64,000 nt of DNA from Phaeoceros laevis (lineage: Eukaryota > Anthocerotophyta > Anthocerotopsida > Notothyladales). The stretch lies in the NCBI GenBank assembly GCA_049999765.1, contig JBNGIQ010009519.1, forward strand, positions 124,001-188,000, read 5' to 3'. Below are positions 10,268-21,954 of the stretch, piece by piece. The notes beneath the pieces were generated by a model that did no database searches, was not told where the DNA came from, and saw only the letters and a list, made by a program, of their open reading frames with translations. Both the position numbers and the translations under genes were made by a program. Position 1 is the stretch's first letter. Each line of letters starts with the position of its first letter.

Positions 10268-12500
10268 AAAATCATGCGGTGCCAGGTGCAGTTTCTGGTA
10301 GATAGAGAAATATGTGCTTGGAGCAGCGTTTGATGGGATGTAACACCAGACGGATCAGGCCGAGAATGGTGTCAGCTTGGCATGGCTGCTGCAAAAAAAA
10401 GGCAATGCATCGTTTTGTATTGCCAGCAGGTGTCTTAACTTATCACTCCCAAGTACGATGCGCAAGTGTTATGATCCCAAAGGACAATACGGGACAGCAG
10501 ACTGCTTAAAACTTGGTGGTGATTTGCATGAAGGCCCAGCCCAGAAAAGCTGCTGGAATGATCAATGGGAGAATGCAAGCATCCTCATGCTTGTGTCCCA
10601 TCGGAGGGTCATTCTGCGCTCATATCTGCTTCTGATGAGAAGGTGTGATATATGGCAGCCAACACTCTGGATGAGAATGTAAAAAACGGGATGAATGGCT
10701 TAGGGGTAGTAGTTGTAAGGATATGCAAGTGCCTTACAAAAATATAGAGGCTAGTACAGGAAGACAAAGAGTACACGGCCGGTTGGCAATCTCTTATTTA
10801 TTAGGGGCAAGACTCTTCGTTGTGACGAACTGAAACGGTGCAAGCATTTCTACTTATCTTGCTTATCGGAATCATGTTGCCAGGATCACAGCTTACAGCT
10901 CTCACTGTGGGAAAAACAGAAAAGTCCGGGTTGCTACTTGTGGTCTTACCCCTTTCATGAATGCCCGCCCATCCCCTAGTCTGGTCTGATCATGGGTACC
11001 ATTTGCCGAAGCTGCCAACACCAAACCTTAGAGCTTGTAAGCATCCGTCCGGTGACTTGTCTACTCTCATTCCCAGTAGAGCGTCAAGAGTGCAATGGCA
11101 GAGCCTTCAAGCCCTCCCAGGAAGATGCTAGAAACGAGCCACATAGCTACGGTTGGTTAGCTCGGCAGTTCTTTACACGACTTCGCTCCTGGGTTGAGGG
11201 ATGTCGCTCGTGATGCTGGGATATCTCGTGAGTGAACGAAGTAGAGAGGAGTGTGGGGTCCCAGAGCACCTCAGAGTCAGCGCTCACCAAAAACCGGCCG
11301 CACTAGTATAATGGTATAATGACCGATTAATTTAAGGGGAAAAATTTTCACGCTACAAAAAGGTAATAAACTGATAGTAACTTCGTGTTGTAATTTCGTG
11401 GTGGTCCTCACAAAACTTTTTTCAAGGACTGCATAACTTGCCGGGTAGACTTTGATATTTACAAAAATTATTATGTATGTAGATTAGTATAAGTATAGGT
11501 GTAGGAAGTATGCTACCTATTATTGTAAAGATTAATTTTATATTGATATGATTTATTAACTTGAATGTAAGGTAAGATTGCTAGTAATTGTACAAAATGG
11601 CCATATCTTAATTTCAAGAATGGCCATATCTTAATTTCACATCAAATTGTTTGTGGTTTACGGCGCAAGTTTGACATGGAAGGAAAAGGAAAGCGCAAAG
11701 CTCACGATAAAAATAGCAAAGGCCGTAGAAAGGTACCAAAAATTCTTGTTCCGATTAATTTGCCTTAAGACATGGCAACTCTAAACGAGTATGGAAGGGA
11801 GGAGCTTGCATCATTGCTTGTCATGCCAAAGTATGTCGGAGGCACCTTACTTCGGAAACCCTCAAGCAGCATGTAAATGCTTGGACGCGTTGAGAATTGT
11901 GATCTGTTCACTTTTAAAATGCTAATGCACGCTAGCCAGAAAAAGAAAGAATGCAAAGAAAGACTACCTCCATCTGTAGAGAGCCTTGTGCATGTGGACA
12001 CGTCACAAGAGCTTACGATACCAACCTCAGTGGGAAGTCTAGCTAAATTCACAAGCAAGCACACTGAAAGCAATGTGAAATCCTTGAACAATGGTACCAA
12101 AATGGATTATTGCTGCGGTCTCTCCCGCACAACTCTTGCCTATGTCTGAACTTGCTAAGACTGCCTGTAAAAGTGCAGTAGTGGCCTAAGTAATTAATAC
12201 TCATTCTCTCTCTGGAGCAGCCGTTGCCACCGGCGCGTAACCCCACCGCATATTCCGGCTAATTAACTACAAGATCTTGCTAACAGCCTGGCCCTAATGT
12301 AACTAAATGAAGTGGTCCCTTATGGCCGGCAGCCTGCTAATCTACTTATGGCGCCAACACACGCAAGTGTGGGCGCAACCAACTGCTGCTAGAAATGAAC
12401 AGCAGACAGCATAAAAGCAGCTACCTCGCAAAACATAAAGTAACTACTTAAGAAACGTAAGAGAAACGATATATGAAACGTAAAGGAAACTATACCAGCA
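10268..12500. other. gene-free stretch
   Basis: I see no supported gene here. 11290-11720 is AT-rich with no ORF. Overlapping short ORFs at 11765-12150 on both strands have no recognisable motifs. Confidence 0.5.
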
Positions 12501-12516
12501 TCATGAGGGTGCCGTC

Positions 12517-13054
12517 ATGCATGCCTCTAACATAAAGCATATCCAGTTGAGCGACGTGTGTCACCAAGGTCTGACATTGAGTTTTATGGAAAAGACAGAA
12601 AGGTACATGACAAGGTATTTCCAACTCTTGTTGATACTCGATTGGTTTAGGAAAGAGTTTTTCTTTAAAATTGACGCTAAGACTGGTTGGAAGGGACGAA
12701 GTTTTGCAAAGACTTGGACAATGTTGGTGGCGTACAGGAATGGAATGAAGGATGAAGCTTCCTAATTTGTATGTACTTGCTTCTATAGCACGAGTACAAT
12801 GTGTTCATACTCGACAGTGTGAAAGGGGCTTTTCTAAACAAAACAAGATTAAAGATCGCTTTGGAAACTCTCTCAAGGACACAAGTCTAGATGCACTAAT
12901 GCGAGTTGCTAACTTGCTATTGAGGGTCCATCTAGATGCACTCATGGGAGTTGCTTTCGAGGGTCCATCTGATATGAAGAATTATGACTTCACTCAAGCA
13001 ATAACGATATGGAACGAGGGTGCAAAGATCGGAAGACATAGCTACTCCAAGTAG
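12517..13054 (+). mobile_element. hAT/ZNF862-like transposase C-terminal remnant
   Basis: Two open stretches (12517-12765 and 12752-13054) in different frames encode the C-terminal part of a ZNF862/KIAA1586-type hAT-derived protein. The diagnostic string is QCERGFSKQNKIKDRF followed by a short helix with SLDALMRV. A second SLDALM-like unit (HLDALMGV) directly follows, suggesting a small internal duplication. The catalytic RNase H-like core, BED finger and terminal inverted repeats were not found. It is probably a dead fragment, although such proteins have also been domesticated. Confidence 0.65.
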
Positions 13055-13059
13055 AGACC

Positions 13060-14130
13060 AATATGGAAAAAGTTATAATTTTTTCATACTTTTTACCATT
13101 TGATTTTTAAATGTGACAGATTTTTTAGGGTTAGTTTTTATAATTGCTAGAAAGTTGAGGGACTTTGTCAAAAATTGTCGGTTGTTACCTTTTCAAATTG
13201 TAAAAAGACTTTAATGTGGAAGAAGTTTAGGATTTTTTATGGTTGGTTAAAAAGATTTTGGTGAGAACTGCGAGTTGGGTCTTGTAACGCCCATTAGCAA
13301 ACTAAGAAATGTTATCTCATATGGATGTATGCCCTCCACTCTGATCCTCCCAAGCAATTCAAACACAACCTCACTATCTCCTAAGCAAGCATATCCATTA
13401 ATCAGTCCCCCGCAGCCTCAAGGCTTCTTTCAGATTCTGGCAGCAAACCAACACCTGGCAATGCTCTGAATCAGACATGCTCCCACACTTTGCAAACTTT
13501 GTTTACTGATGCAGCTCCTTCAGCTTGATTCCTTTCTACTCAATCTGTGCTTGAAGCTGCCTTCCCAGAGACAGAGCAACTACAACTGCAAATGGCTATA
13601 GGAGGCACATGTAACAGCGTCAGAAGCCGTCATGTCTTGATATTGCATTCTGCTAGAGAAGACTAGGGGCTTCTTGACCCATCCCCTGCTAGACATACCT
13701 AGCAAGAATTTGCATTTCTAGCTACGGCCTTCCTGTCTGGAAGTCGGTCAAACAATCCTCGAGCATCCTACAAGCTACACACGTTGCGAATGATACCCAA
13801 GCTGCAGGCCCAAACCCATCATCTTCAGTCTCGCTTCTCGGTCTGTGCTTGCAGCTACTTTCCCTAAAGCACAGGTCAAACACCTGCACTAGCACATATC
13901 TCAAGCACACAAATTAAATAAAATCTGCAGGACAGAGGCCCTGCTGGTGCATATTCCTGTAAAGACTAAGGGCTTCCTAGCCCTTACAATCCCCTTACCA
14001 ACGTGCCCAGCATGTCGGTAACAGTGCTTTAATTGTAAGAGGACTTTGCTTAGAACTATCGCTTTCCTACAAGTTCCACGGTTTGCTAAAAAAATTGTTC
14101 ACTAATGGAGAAGTTCTACAATTGATCTTC
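13060..14130. other. gene-free stretch downstream of the kinase
   Basis: No supported gene. It is AT-rich to 13270, and 13290-13900 contains repeated CTTCTT/CTGCAG-like wording but no clear element. No EF-hand sequence for the adjacent kinase was found here. Confidence 0.4.
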
Positions 14131-14135
14131 GCATT

Positions 14136-15065
14136 TCAACGGTCAACTACTTGCAGCCATTTGTGCTCCAAAGCCTGGAGAGGTGTGAGACGAGCATCAA
14201 GATTCCGTTCTAGCAACTGCACTATGAATGACTTCGCTCCTCTTGAGATTGTTGACCATGATTTCCCTTTGAATTGCACTGGACTATTCAAAATGTTGAA
14301 TTTAATCATCTCCGCATCATGAAATCCAAATGGAGTTCGACCGCATAACAAGAAGTAGGCAACGACTCCTGCACTCCACATATCTACTTCTATCCCGTAG
14401 CATCCTTGTAACATTTCAGGAGCCATATATTGGATTGAGCCAACTCTTTCTGTGCGTGTTCTATTCTGGCTGTTTTGCCTTACTGATAGCCCAAAATCGA
14501 TTAGCACTAAAGAAGAATCATCGCCCCTTGTTGCAAATAGCAAGTTTTTGGTTCTAACGTCTCTATGAATGATTCTAGAGTCCTTACAGAGTTTTAATAT
14601 TTGCATGAGTTGGCGTATGAGATAAGCTACCTCTGGTTCTGCCACATGGCAGTTTTTTCTTAGAGCCATTCTTGCAAAAAGAGTTCCACCATGACACAAT
14701 TCAGTGATTAAGTAGACATTTGCTTCATCTTCATAAACATCTTTTAGACAAATGATACCCTTTGTGTTTCTCAAGTATTGCAGAGTTTTAACTTCATTCT
14801 GCAAGTGCTCAATATCCTGCAAGGTCTTTAGTTTGGCTTTTGTACAAATTTTGCATGCAAACCTCTTATTCTCTTTGTTGTCAGTACACATAAATACTTC
14901 TCCATGTAAACCTTTTCCAAGCTTATCCTTTTGCACAGAGTAAAATTCGGATACCTCATGCCTACATATATGTGGAATTCCCTCTAGCACACAATCGAAG
15001 TCCTTACTTGAGGTGCATAGGTTCAAAACACTCCAAACCAACTCCTTTAGCTCCAAGAGTCCCAT
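14136..15065 (-). CDS. intronless CDPK-type Ser/Thr protein kinase lacking EF hands
   Basis: Single exon, ATG at 15065, 309 aa. After about 40 residues comes the kinase domain: GKGLHGEV glycine loop, FACKIC with the ATP-binding Lys, NEVKTL with the alpha-C Glu, LITELCHGGTLF hinge, IHRDVRTKNLLF catalytic loop, IDFGLS, and GSIQYMAPEML activation segment. It continues with VDMWSAGVVAYFLLCGRTPF to a typical C-lobe end (ALEHKWLQ). The subfamily looks like calcium-dependent or CDPK-related kinases, but the protein stops right after the C-lobe with no junction peptide or EF hands. The HRD Asp and metal-binding Asn are kept, while the usual Lys after HRDL is Arg. The gene has no introns, unlike most neighbours, so it may be a retrocopy, but I found no poly(A) tract or target-site duplication. 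It may be active but calcium-independent. Confidence 0.8.
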   Translation of the reverse strand: MGLLELKELVWSVLNLCTSSKDFDCVLEGIPHICRHEVSEFYSVQKDKLGKGLHGEVFMCTDNKENKRFACKICTKAKLKTLQDIEHLQNEVKTLQYLRNTKGIICLKDVYEDEANVYLITELCHGGTLFARMALRKNCHVAEPEVAYLIRQLMQILKLCKDSRIIHRDVRTKNLLFATRGDDSSLVLIDFGLSVRQNSQNRTRTERVGSIQYMAPEMLQGCYGIEVDMWSAGVVAYFLLCGRTPFGFHDAEMIKFNILNSPVQFKGKSWSTISRGAKSFIVQLLERNLDARLTPLQALEHKWLQVVDR

Positions 15066-16078
15066 AAATGTTATTTCAATGTCCTGTTTTCCACCCTATG
15101 GCCCTCCTTACCACTTCACAATATACAAAAGCAATAAGTCGTGTTTGCATGAAGGATGGCTGGTGGTAAGGACCGAGGACTTTAGTATCGGTGTATGTAA
15201 GTAGTTACTTACACGGTTAAGTTTAGACCTACTAAAGAAGAGTCTTCCCAAATGAAAGAGTAATAGTTCTTTTTTTTACCCTCAATTGGAAAATTCTAAT
15301 TCCGGAAGAATTTCCAGTTCATCAAGGTTTAAGTATAGAGTGTCTCATAATATGCTATTATTTATAAAAGCTACTTTAATTTCTTTGTCCCCAGGTATGA
15401 GGTCTGAGATGTCTCGAGCCAGGTATGCAGGTCATGAGATTCGGAACAAAGGAACCTTGCATTGCTGTTTCGCAAGAAGAGTGATGGACACTATCAACAG
15501 CTCTTACAAACGGCCACGAGTATGTGCTAGTGAGTAGAAGCATTTTTGTACAGAAGCCCTACAGGGCATATAACCTACAGCTCCTTCACTATAGACTTCC
15601 ACTAGTTCTGTCAATATTACTGTGACAAGAAGCTGCAAATTGCAGCAAGAGAGATCTAGTGCTTGCTCATCCCTAAAGATCCTCGCTTCCAAGAAAACTT
15701 CTGCGGTCTTCGTAAGGGACAAGGCTAGCAGCTAGGCAGCAAGAAGGGGACATAAAGATCAGTTCCGACACCCCGCACCCTTTCTAGCAGGGAGTCCCAC
15801 ACCATTCGAGGATGACCGAAAACTTGAAAGACTTGCTCCAGTATCAGTTTCCGTCAAAGACAACCCACGTGCTCGTGCTGCCAAAGAGCTTCTCACAAAT
15901 GAGAGTGCTCTGTCATCGACGTTTCCACTGGTGTTCCCGGCACGAAGTCGAGCTTCCTGTGCACCCGCTTCAGGATCCCAATGGTTCCGCTGTTCCAGAG
16001 ACAGATGATGCTGCTGGCGAGACACCTACAAACACTGACTCCAGAACATGTGAGCAGCACCGCACACATGGACGGAAT
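15066..16078. other. mostly unassigned
   Basis: 15070-15750 shows no gene. A minus-strand open stretch at 15759-16025 (Ser/Arg-rich) could be a downstream exon of the hypothetical gene at 16079-16729, because a pyrimidine-AG precedes it on the minus strand. I cannot prove the connection. Confidence 0.3.
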
Positions 16079-16729
16079 TTACCCTGGAAAGAGCCACCAC
16101 CTTTGCAGCCAGCAGTAAAGAATGAAGAAAACAGTCACTTCCAGTGCATAGTCTGTGCCACTGCCACCGGGAGCCCTTGTTGCCCTGTAAAGACAACGTG
16201 CCAAGCTGTGCGCATCGAGCTGGGACCAGATGAGGTCTAAAAGCTGCTGGTCCACGGAAGCAGCTGGCGACTTGCACCAATTGTCCAGCCTCATCCTCTT
16301 GCGCGCTCCGAACCTCGGAGCAATGCTCCAACAGTAGCCGTTCTTGAAGCAACAGTCCTCCTCCGCAAAACCATTCTCTTCCACCCCCGAACCCAAATCA
16401 AGAAGCTCTTCCTGTTCCGAAGAAGAATTTTCCTCCGCTGCCAAACCCTCGGGCACAACCACCTCGCCTACACTTGCCTGCTGATCCGGTCCACCGGACC
16501 CCACGGGAACATCACCAGTCACAGCTGCGGTGCCACAGTCACTGCCAACACAACCGCATTGCTCGCTGCCTGCCCTAAGTCCACCATCGGACTCCAACGC
16601 CTCCGCGGAGGCAAGAAACTCTCGCAGCAGCGCCTGGTCCACCTGGAAAGTGCGAATGGAGTCATCGCTAGAGCTGAGCTTCAACATGGCCCGAAAGTTG
16701 GCAGGCGACGGCATCGTCCGAGGCGCCAT
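16079..16729 (-). CDS. hypothetical acidic protein, possibly a first exon
   Basis: An open frame from ATG 16729 with sequence that looks coding: MAPRTMPSPANFRAMLKL, then FQVDQALLREFLASAEALE, an acidic Ser/Glu-rich middle, and RFGARKRMRLDNWCKS. I recognise no domain. The last 20 or so residues before the stop at 16079 are Trp- and Leu-rich and look like read-through into an intron. A real gene would therefore probably splice from about 16200 to an exon further left. A plus-strand ORF overlaps much of it; I prefer the minus strand because of its Met context and helical, charged composition. Confidence 0.35.
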   Translation of the reverse strand: MAPRTMPSPANFRAMLKLSSSDDSIRTFQVDQALLREFLASAEALESDGGLRAGSEQCGCVGSDCGTAAVTGDVPVGSGGPDQQASVGEVVVPEGLAAEENSSSEQEELLDLGSGVEENGFAEEDCCFKNGYCWSIAPRFGARKRMRLDNWCKSPAASVDQQLLDLIWSQLDAHSLARCLYRATRAPGGSGTDYALEVTVFFILYCWLQRWWLFPG

Positions 16730-16741
16730 CCTCCACAGCAA

Positions 16742-18249
16742 AAGACGAGCTCAGGAATGACACAGGATTTGGGATGGGGAAAGTCATCAGGGCCCCAAGG
16801 GATAATGCTTCGCCGCCTAGCAGCAGGAGGTAGTAGGCACGAGGTTGGCGTGAGAGAAGCCAGAATGGGGAATGGACCCCAGCACACCAGTCCACTGTCC
16901 GCCAACTCTGCGTCGTTGAGAACGACGTGGCAGCCGGTGCCGTACTTTTATCCGATATGTACATTCTTACCACTGACTGCCACTGCCCTTTCGGCACCTG
17001 GGAAAGCCGTCAGTGCCACCAGCCTTCCGGCGCCGTCAAGACAAAAGGACTGGAGACCGGGATTGCTTGCAAGTAAGTCGAAAGCGGCTCATCAAATACA
17101 TTCGTCGTGATATATGTAACACGCAGGCACAGCACATGGCTAGCATGCAGTGAAAGAGAATATTGCGATCTCCGCTATTATGTGAGCCACTAACCCTTTT
17201 CGAGATCCAGGCGTGCTTAGAATCACAAACACATGCTTATCAAAAACACATGCTCATAATCAAAGCCACATGTCACATTGCGAGGAGCCTTCTATTGCTT
17301 GCTTAGAAGAAGCACATGCTGCAATGTCTTCTTGATTTTCTTACAGCACTTTAAAGCCTCACGATAAGTATGAAGTGCAATGCTTCCGGATTTTTCTGCT
17401 ACAAGTTCGTGGGATTCACTTTATTCATGCTATGAAACTCATTAGAATCTCCTATTAGCCATGGATGGAGCATCTAGATCTATTGTTTAGAGGCTAGGAC
17501 TACAACTCCAAGGCTGCAATCCTAGCCTTTAGACTTGTAAAAGAAATCCTCTAGGAAAAGCTATCATGGTAGCATTGGTAGGAAAAGCTATTTTGGGGTC
17601 CCCTCCTCAAAATCTACATAAGTTTGCCGGGGTGGAGAATTCGTGGCAATTGGAGCAGTTGGCAAGCTTCCATAGTCCTTGTGCCTGCTCTTTATACCTT
17701 TGGTGCATGCATCTAGGTGGGGAATACCAGGCAATGGGCCCTCATGGCAAGCTTCCATAGTCCTTGTACCTTAAAGTTACAAGCTTTGCTGCATAACATC
17801 TAATTCAATTCTCACTTATCTCTAAGGCAGTAAGGTTTAATGGTGGTTATTCCTAATATGATGAAGCACCAATACTTGGGGATGCTCAACAATTGCAATA
17901 GTTAAATGTTTTTTCTGATTTATAAAAGGGTGCTTTATCACTAAAAAACAATGGCAATGCTATCAATTTGATAAATTGATGGCAATGTCAATTTGATATA
18001 TTGATAGCATTGCCATCAAATTTGATATCAATAGTATCAAATTGAATTGATTAATTTCCTCTTGTTGCACTAACATTAGAAAATATCATCTCATGTTCTG
18101 AATTCTATTCACCAGCAGGTTACATTTTTATCCTCAAACTTCCATTCTCCGCTTAGTGCCTACGATTTGCCGTGTTTTCAGATTGAACCACATCAAAGAA
18201 AGTGCACTACTCTACCCATATCCAAGCTTAGTAGCTTAGTATCGAAGCT
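16742..18249. other. no supported gene
   Basis: Short ORFs only. 17760-18120 is AT-rich and contains the inverted repeat at 17951-18016. Confidence 0.4.
17951..18016. repeat. AT-rich inverted repeat, 17-bp perfect arms
   Basis: ATGGCAATGCTATCAAT at 17951-17967 is exactly reverse-complementary to 18000-18016, with a 32-bp centre that repeats part of the same words (GGCAATGTCAATTTGATA). It may be the remains of a small foldback or MITE-like element. No flanking duplication is clear. Confidence 0.7.
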
Positions 18250-18612
18250 TTAGAGACACACGCATGTCGGAGGCCTGATTATTGGACCGGCCAAGGCTGC
18301 CGGTTGGCGACCAGCAACTTCCGGGGGAGAAGCAACGTCAGTACTCAAGCACGCACAAGACCCACTAGTGCAACTGAGTGAATCGCAACCTCGGTAGACC
18401 CAAATCTTTTGGTGGAGGTCGCGTTGATCATCCCAGGGCTCGTCACCGGGGTTGATCGTGCTCAGCAAAGCAGAGCTCGGGGTTTGTCGGCCATGGCTGC
18501 CTCGGGTACGGCCGCCCAGCAGCAGCAGCAGCAGCATGCAGATGGGAAGCAGGCGGCCCGGAGTAGCTTGCCGCGCCTTGAAGGGCTGCCCGAGGCACGC
18601 AGCAGCTTCCAT
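18250..18612 (-). CDS. hypothetical small protein with signal-anchor-like N terminus
   Basis: ATG at 18612, 120 aa. A basic stretch and then LLPICMLLLLLLGG, encoded partly by a (CTG)n tract, resemble a signal peptide. Then come a polar segment and a Cys-containing tail (GCDSLSCTSGSCACLS). No family is recognised. The hydrophobic core results from a triplet repeat, so chance is a serious alternative. A splice donor could replace the C-terminal part after IWVYRG. Confidence 0.3.
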   Translation of the reverse strand: MEAAACLGQPFKARQATPGRLLPICMLLLLLLGGRTRGSHGRQTPSSALLSTINPGDEPWDDQRDLHQKIWVYRGCDSLSCTSGSCACLSTDVASPPEVAGRQPAALAGPIIRPPTCVCL

Positions 18613-18649
18613 GGTGTAGGGGGTTCCGTGTTCTCACCCGGCAATTAGC

Positions 18650-20360
18650 AGTGAGCTTAATCGCAAATGTGGCAATTTCGGTGTGAGGCGTTCGGAGGAC
18701 AAAACACAAGTTCCGTGTTTTGTCCAGAGTGCCATTTGCCCAAAGTACTACATTAGCTGACCTAATTTTGTACGTTCTGTAGCTTCCCTGCAGTCCTCCA
18801 GGTTCCATGGGCAAAGCACACAAGAGTAGCTCACGCTCTCCCCACAGTCCACTAGCAGAAAATGCGGTGAGACAACATTATTTTGTTTCTCACGCTGGAC
18901 ACTTCATACTGTTCACACAGTGGCATCACCAGAGAGCTCTCGTCCGATATTCGCGGCAGGAAACAGCGCTGAAAGAATCCTAGTCCAGATGAGGGAGGAA
19001 ATGCCCATTCAGTGTGTGGCAACTGCCAGAAACCTTTGCTCCGTAAGCTTAGCATAGACAAAGGCCCCAACCTTCAACCTGTCTGGGAGAGAGCCAACTG
19101 TCCGTGCTCAGAAAACGAAACGAGTAAAGCACAGTGCACATCTGATGCTCTCAATTATTATGCTGAGAAGCAAGGTCTGTCAAATCTTGCTTCATCAGTA
19201 TCTTAATGGAGAACGTATGCAGGAACACCAAGGTCTAGGAAGCATTGACAAGCCCACAGACATATTTGGAATGTCAAGAGCGGTAGTTAACAGACCTTAG
19301 CCTGCACCGATTATGGCAATTGCCTTTTCAGGTAACCAGTCACAACTGGTTCAGCAGCTTCACCATTTCCTCAACACTAAACCGACACGCAATCCTCAAA
19401 AAAAAGACTGACACACATAAAGGTGATGGACTAGCCCATTCCTTTTCAGCAAATCCTGGCATCACGATTCTAGACGAGTGAAAATTGAACTAGAATTCTG
19501 CAGCTAAAATAGTCCCTGTGTGAATGATGTTGCCTTCTGGCTGCCTGAGATGTCAAGAATAAGGCAAGCAGACAGAAGCAAACAGACCGTTTCTACCACA
19601 AAAAGGGGCAGTAGCCAGCGAACCAACCTTCAATTCCTCATAAGCTCCAAGTCATAAGCTTGTCAGCTGTTGTCATCTTTGAGCACTTTTCTCAGTGAAC
19701 AACCTAGGACCACGTTTGTTAGCAACAAGACATTTAGGTAATGATGGATGCTATGCTCTATCTTGCTGCTGCCCCAGCTAGGTGTTAGGGCTAGCTTCAA
19801 AGGTAGAGAACTTCAAACGAATGATAGTGACATCCAACCTGTTTGCAATTGTTTCCCGGCTTAACATCAAGTAAGGTACAAGCCGCACTCGAGACTCGCC
19901 GTTAGCTCACAAGCAGAACACCATGAACAAGCGCGGAGCATACCGCTGTCCAGACGCCAGATCTGGACGCCTGCAGAAATCACGAACCTGCGAGGACCTC
20001 AAACCTAAACCTAGGGAAGCAAAGGTCTAAAACACTTGTTTGCTCGACCTGGTCACCGCATTCACTCCAAATTTAAACTTCGGTCATCAAGCCCTGGCGT
20101 CTTGGAAAAGAACAATTCCAGCAGTAGCAAGTTCTGCGCCAAGGAGGACCTCGGGCGCGCGCAATCGCAGGGTATTCAAAGGCGTGAGTTGTGATGACGG
20201 AAATTGTTGCCATCCAAGCGTCAATTCATTGAGTGTTGAATTTCCCTTTTTTGAAGACGGCAATTGTAACCAGAGTCCTAAGTTCCCAACCAACACAGCT
20301 ATAGGTAAAAGTAAGCATCTTCAAAAGTCTGCCGATCGCGAGACCCTAAGATGCAAGACT
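18650..20360. other. no supported gene
   Basis: Only short overlapping ORFs without motifs on either strand. No repeats of note. Confidence 0.4.
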
Positions 20361-20361
20361 A

Positions 20362-20583
20362 CTACACTACACACCGGCACACAGCGGAGCAGTTGCTGCC
20401 ATCGTTGGCCACATCGGGACACCCGCAGAAGCCGCCCGGCCCGCAGGCCAGCGCAGCGCAGGGAGGAGGGCACACTTGGCCTGGACCGTAGCTGTCAGAA
20501 GGCGGAGGCACACCAAAGGTAGGAGGAGCGCCCGGTCGTGGCTCCGGAGGAAATCTCGCCGCCGCCACCTTCTCGACGTACAC
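20362..20583 (-). CDS. possible exon of a Pro- and Cys-rich small protein
   Basis: An open stretch without its own ATG encodes a Pro-rich segment (RFPPEPRPGAPPTFGVPPP) and then eight cysteines in about 34 residues, spaced C-3-C-4-C-5-C-1-C-9-C-3-C-1-C, ending at a stop. The Cys spacing and Pro-rich linker suggest a secreted peptide or wall-associated domain. No start or upstream exon is established, and a longer ORF overlaps on the same strand in another frame. I do not recognise the family. Confidence 0.25.
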   Translation of the reverse strand: MYVEKVAAARFPPEPRPGAPPTFGVPPPSDSYGPGQVCPPPCAALACGPGGFCGCPDVANDGSNCSAVCRCVV

Positions 20584-21414
20584 CCGCCATGGACGATGTT
20601 CCTAATACGCGCTAGGTCTGAAGCTGAGATGGACGTCGACGGGCAAGGTTCTGTACACGAGAGCAAGCGCGTTGCTGTAGACCTGTACATGTGCAGACCT
20701 GTGTGGAGGTTTAAGGCGGCAGCCTCGACTTTAAACAGATTGCTGTCTCGATCGACTCGGCCGCGACCAACCGGAGGAGATTCGTCAGAATGTTTCGTCG
20801 AACTGTCCAACGTGGGTTTCATGTTTAGTGCAAGTCGCTTTTTGCGACTCCTGCCATCGCTGGTGACCGTCTTGTGTATGACTCCACTTGCGCATTCTCG
20901 GCTTTCAACAATTGGTGATCCAGAACGATGCCTTTGAGGAGGATCGCTCGACACTCGTCATGACCAGCGCTGGCCCGAAATTCCAAACCGAGTTATTGAA
21001 GTTTTGGATTGCGCGCCCGTCAACATATCTCTACAAGTCCCAGTGATAACCAACAGCCCATCACGCTCCGCTTCTTTTAAATCGAATTACTCTTTCTCAC
21101 AGCCTCCGGGCTTGAGCTTTAGTTTTTGAACTCACAACAAGTTGACCAAATAAGCTTCATAGTTGACAATGTCCAGATTCTTAGGAAATGAGCAGTTAAC
21201 AATGTCTAGAATCTTGGGAGAATAGCATTAAAGTAGCATCAGCATATATGAGAAAGTGAGTCCATCATTAAATATTTATGGTAGTAGGAGTCCCATCATA
21301 AAATCTTTATTCACATAAGGAATGTGCACTAGCATGATGCATTGAATATAAATATTGCACTAAAGCTTGGATATAAGGATGCATGCACAGGATACTCTAT
21401 GCTTTGTAGCAAAA

Positions 21415-21954
21415 ATGTCAGGGAGACTTCACCATACCGAGCATACTTTTGTAAGATATTTTTTAATCTTGATACTTCTTACGCTTAAACACCATGTGTA
21501 TGCTGAACTTCCTCCACTTCCTCCACTTCCTCCACTTCCTGAAGGAAGAAAACCTCCTGACACCACAATAGTGAAATATGAATGTGGCGAACCGATTTGG
21601 GCAGTGGACCCAATTGCAATATGGATATCAAAAAACTTACGATTGTTAGTTTTTGAAGGAGCTGCAGTTTTCCCTCACCTTCATGTTCGTTTTAGGGATA
21701 CATATACACTCCCAATCTTTAATTGGCAGATGACAGGTAGTGTCGAATGCTTCGAAAACTTCGAAAATGATTCAACTATGGCAAGCAAAGAGCAATGTTT
21801 CAATTGTCTTACTATAATTCGATACCGGTTAGAAAATTTATTGTGCATAGTTGGTGTTAATCCAACTCGAGTTCATAGTGCACTTTGTGAAGTAAAAGAT
21901 TGCTTTCTAGAATATACAACTGAGGGCAACTTCGAAATAGTAAAAGGTCAATAG
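21415..21954 (+). CDS. orphan secreted Cys-containing protein
   Basis: Single exon, 179 aa from ATG 21415; an in-frame ATG at 21379 would add 12 residues. The N terminus has a convincing signal peptide: a polar start, then FLILILLTLKHHVYA with predicted cleavage before ELPP. The mature protein opens with (PPL)n from a short DNA repeat. A domain follows with Cys in YECGEPIW, SVECFENF, KEQCFNC, NLLCIVG and SALCEVKDCF, an even set consistent with disulfides. I recognise no family. Upstream is AT-rich with no obvious exon. The assembly gap lies 190 bp downstream. Codon use is AT-rich compared with the neighbouring housekeeping genes. Confidence 0.5.
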   Translation: MSGRLHHTEHTFVRYFLILILLTLKHHVYAELPPLPPLPPLPEGRKPPDTTIVKYECGEPIWAVDPIAIWISKNLRLLVFEGAAVFPHLHVRFRDTYTLPIFNWQMTGSVECFENFENDSTMASKEQCFNCLTIIRYRLENLLCIVGVNPTRVHSALCEVKDCFLEYTTEGNFEIVKGQ

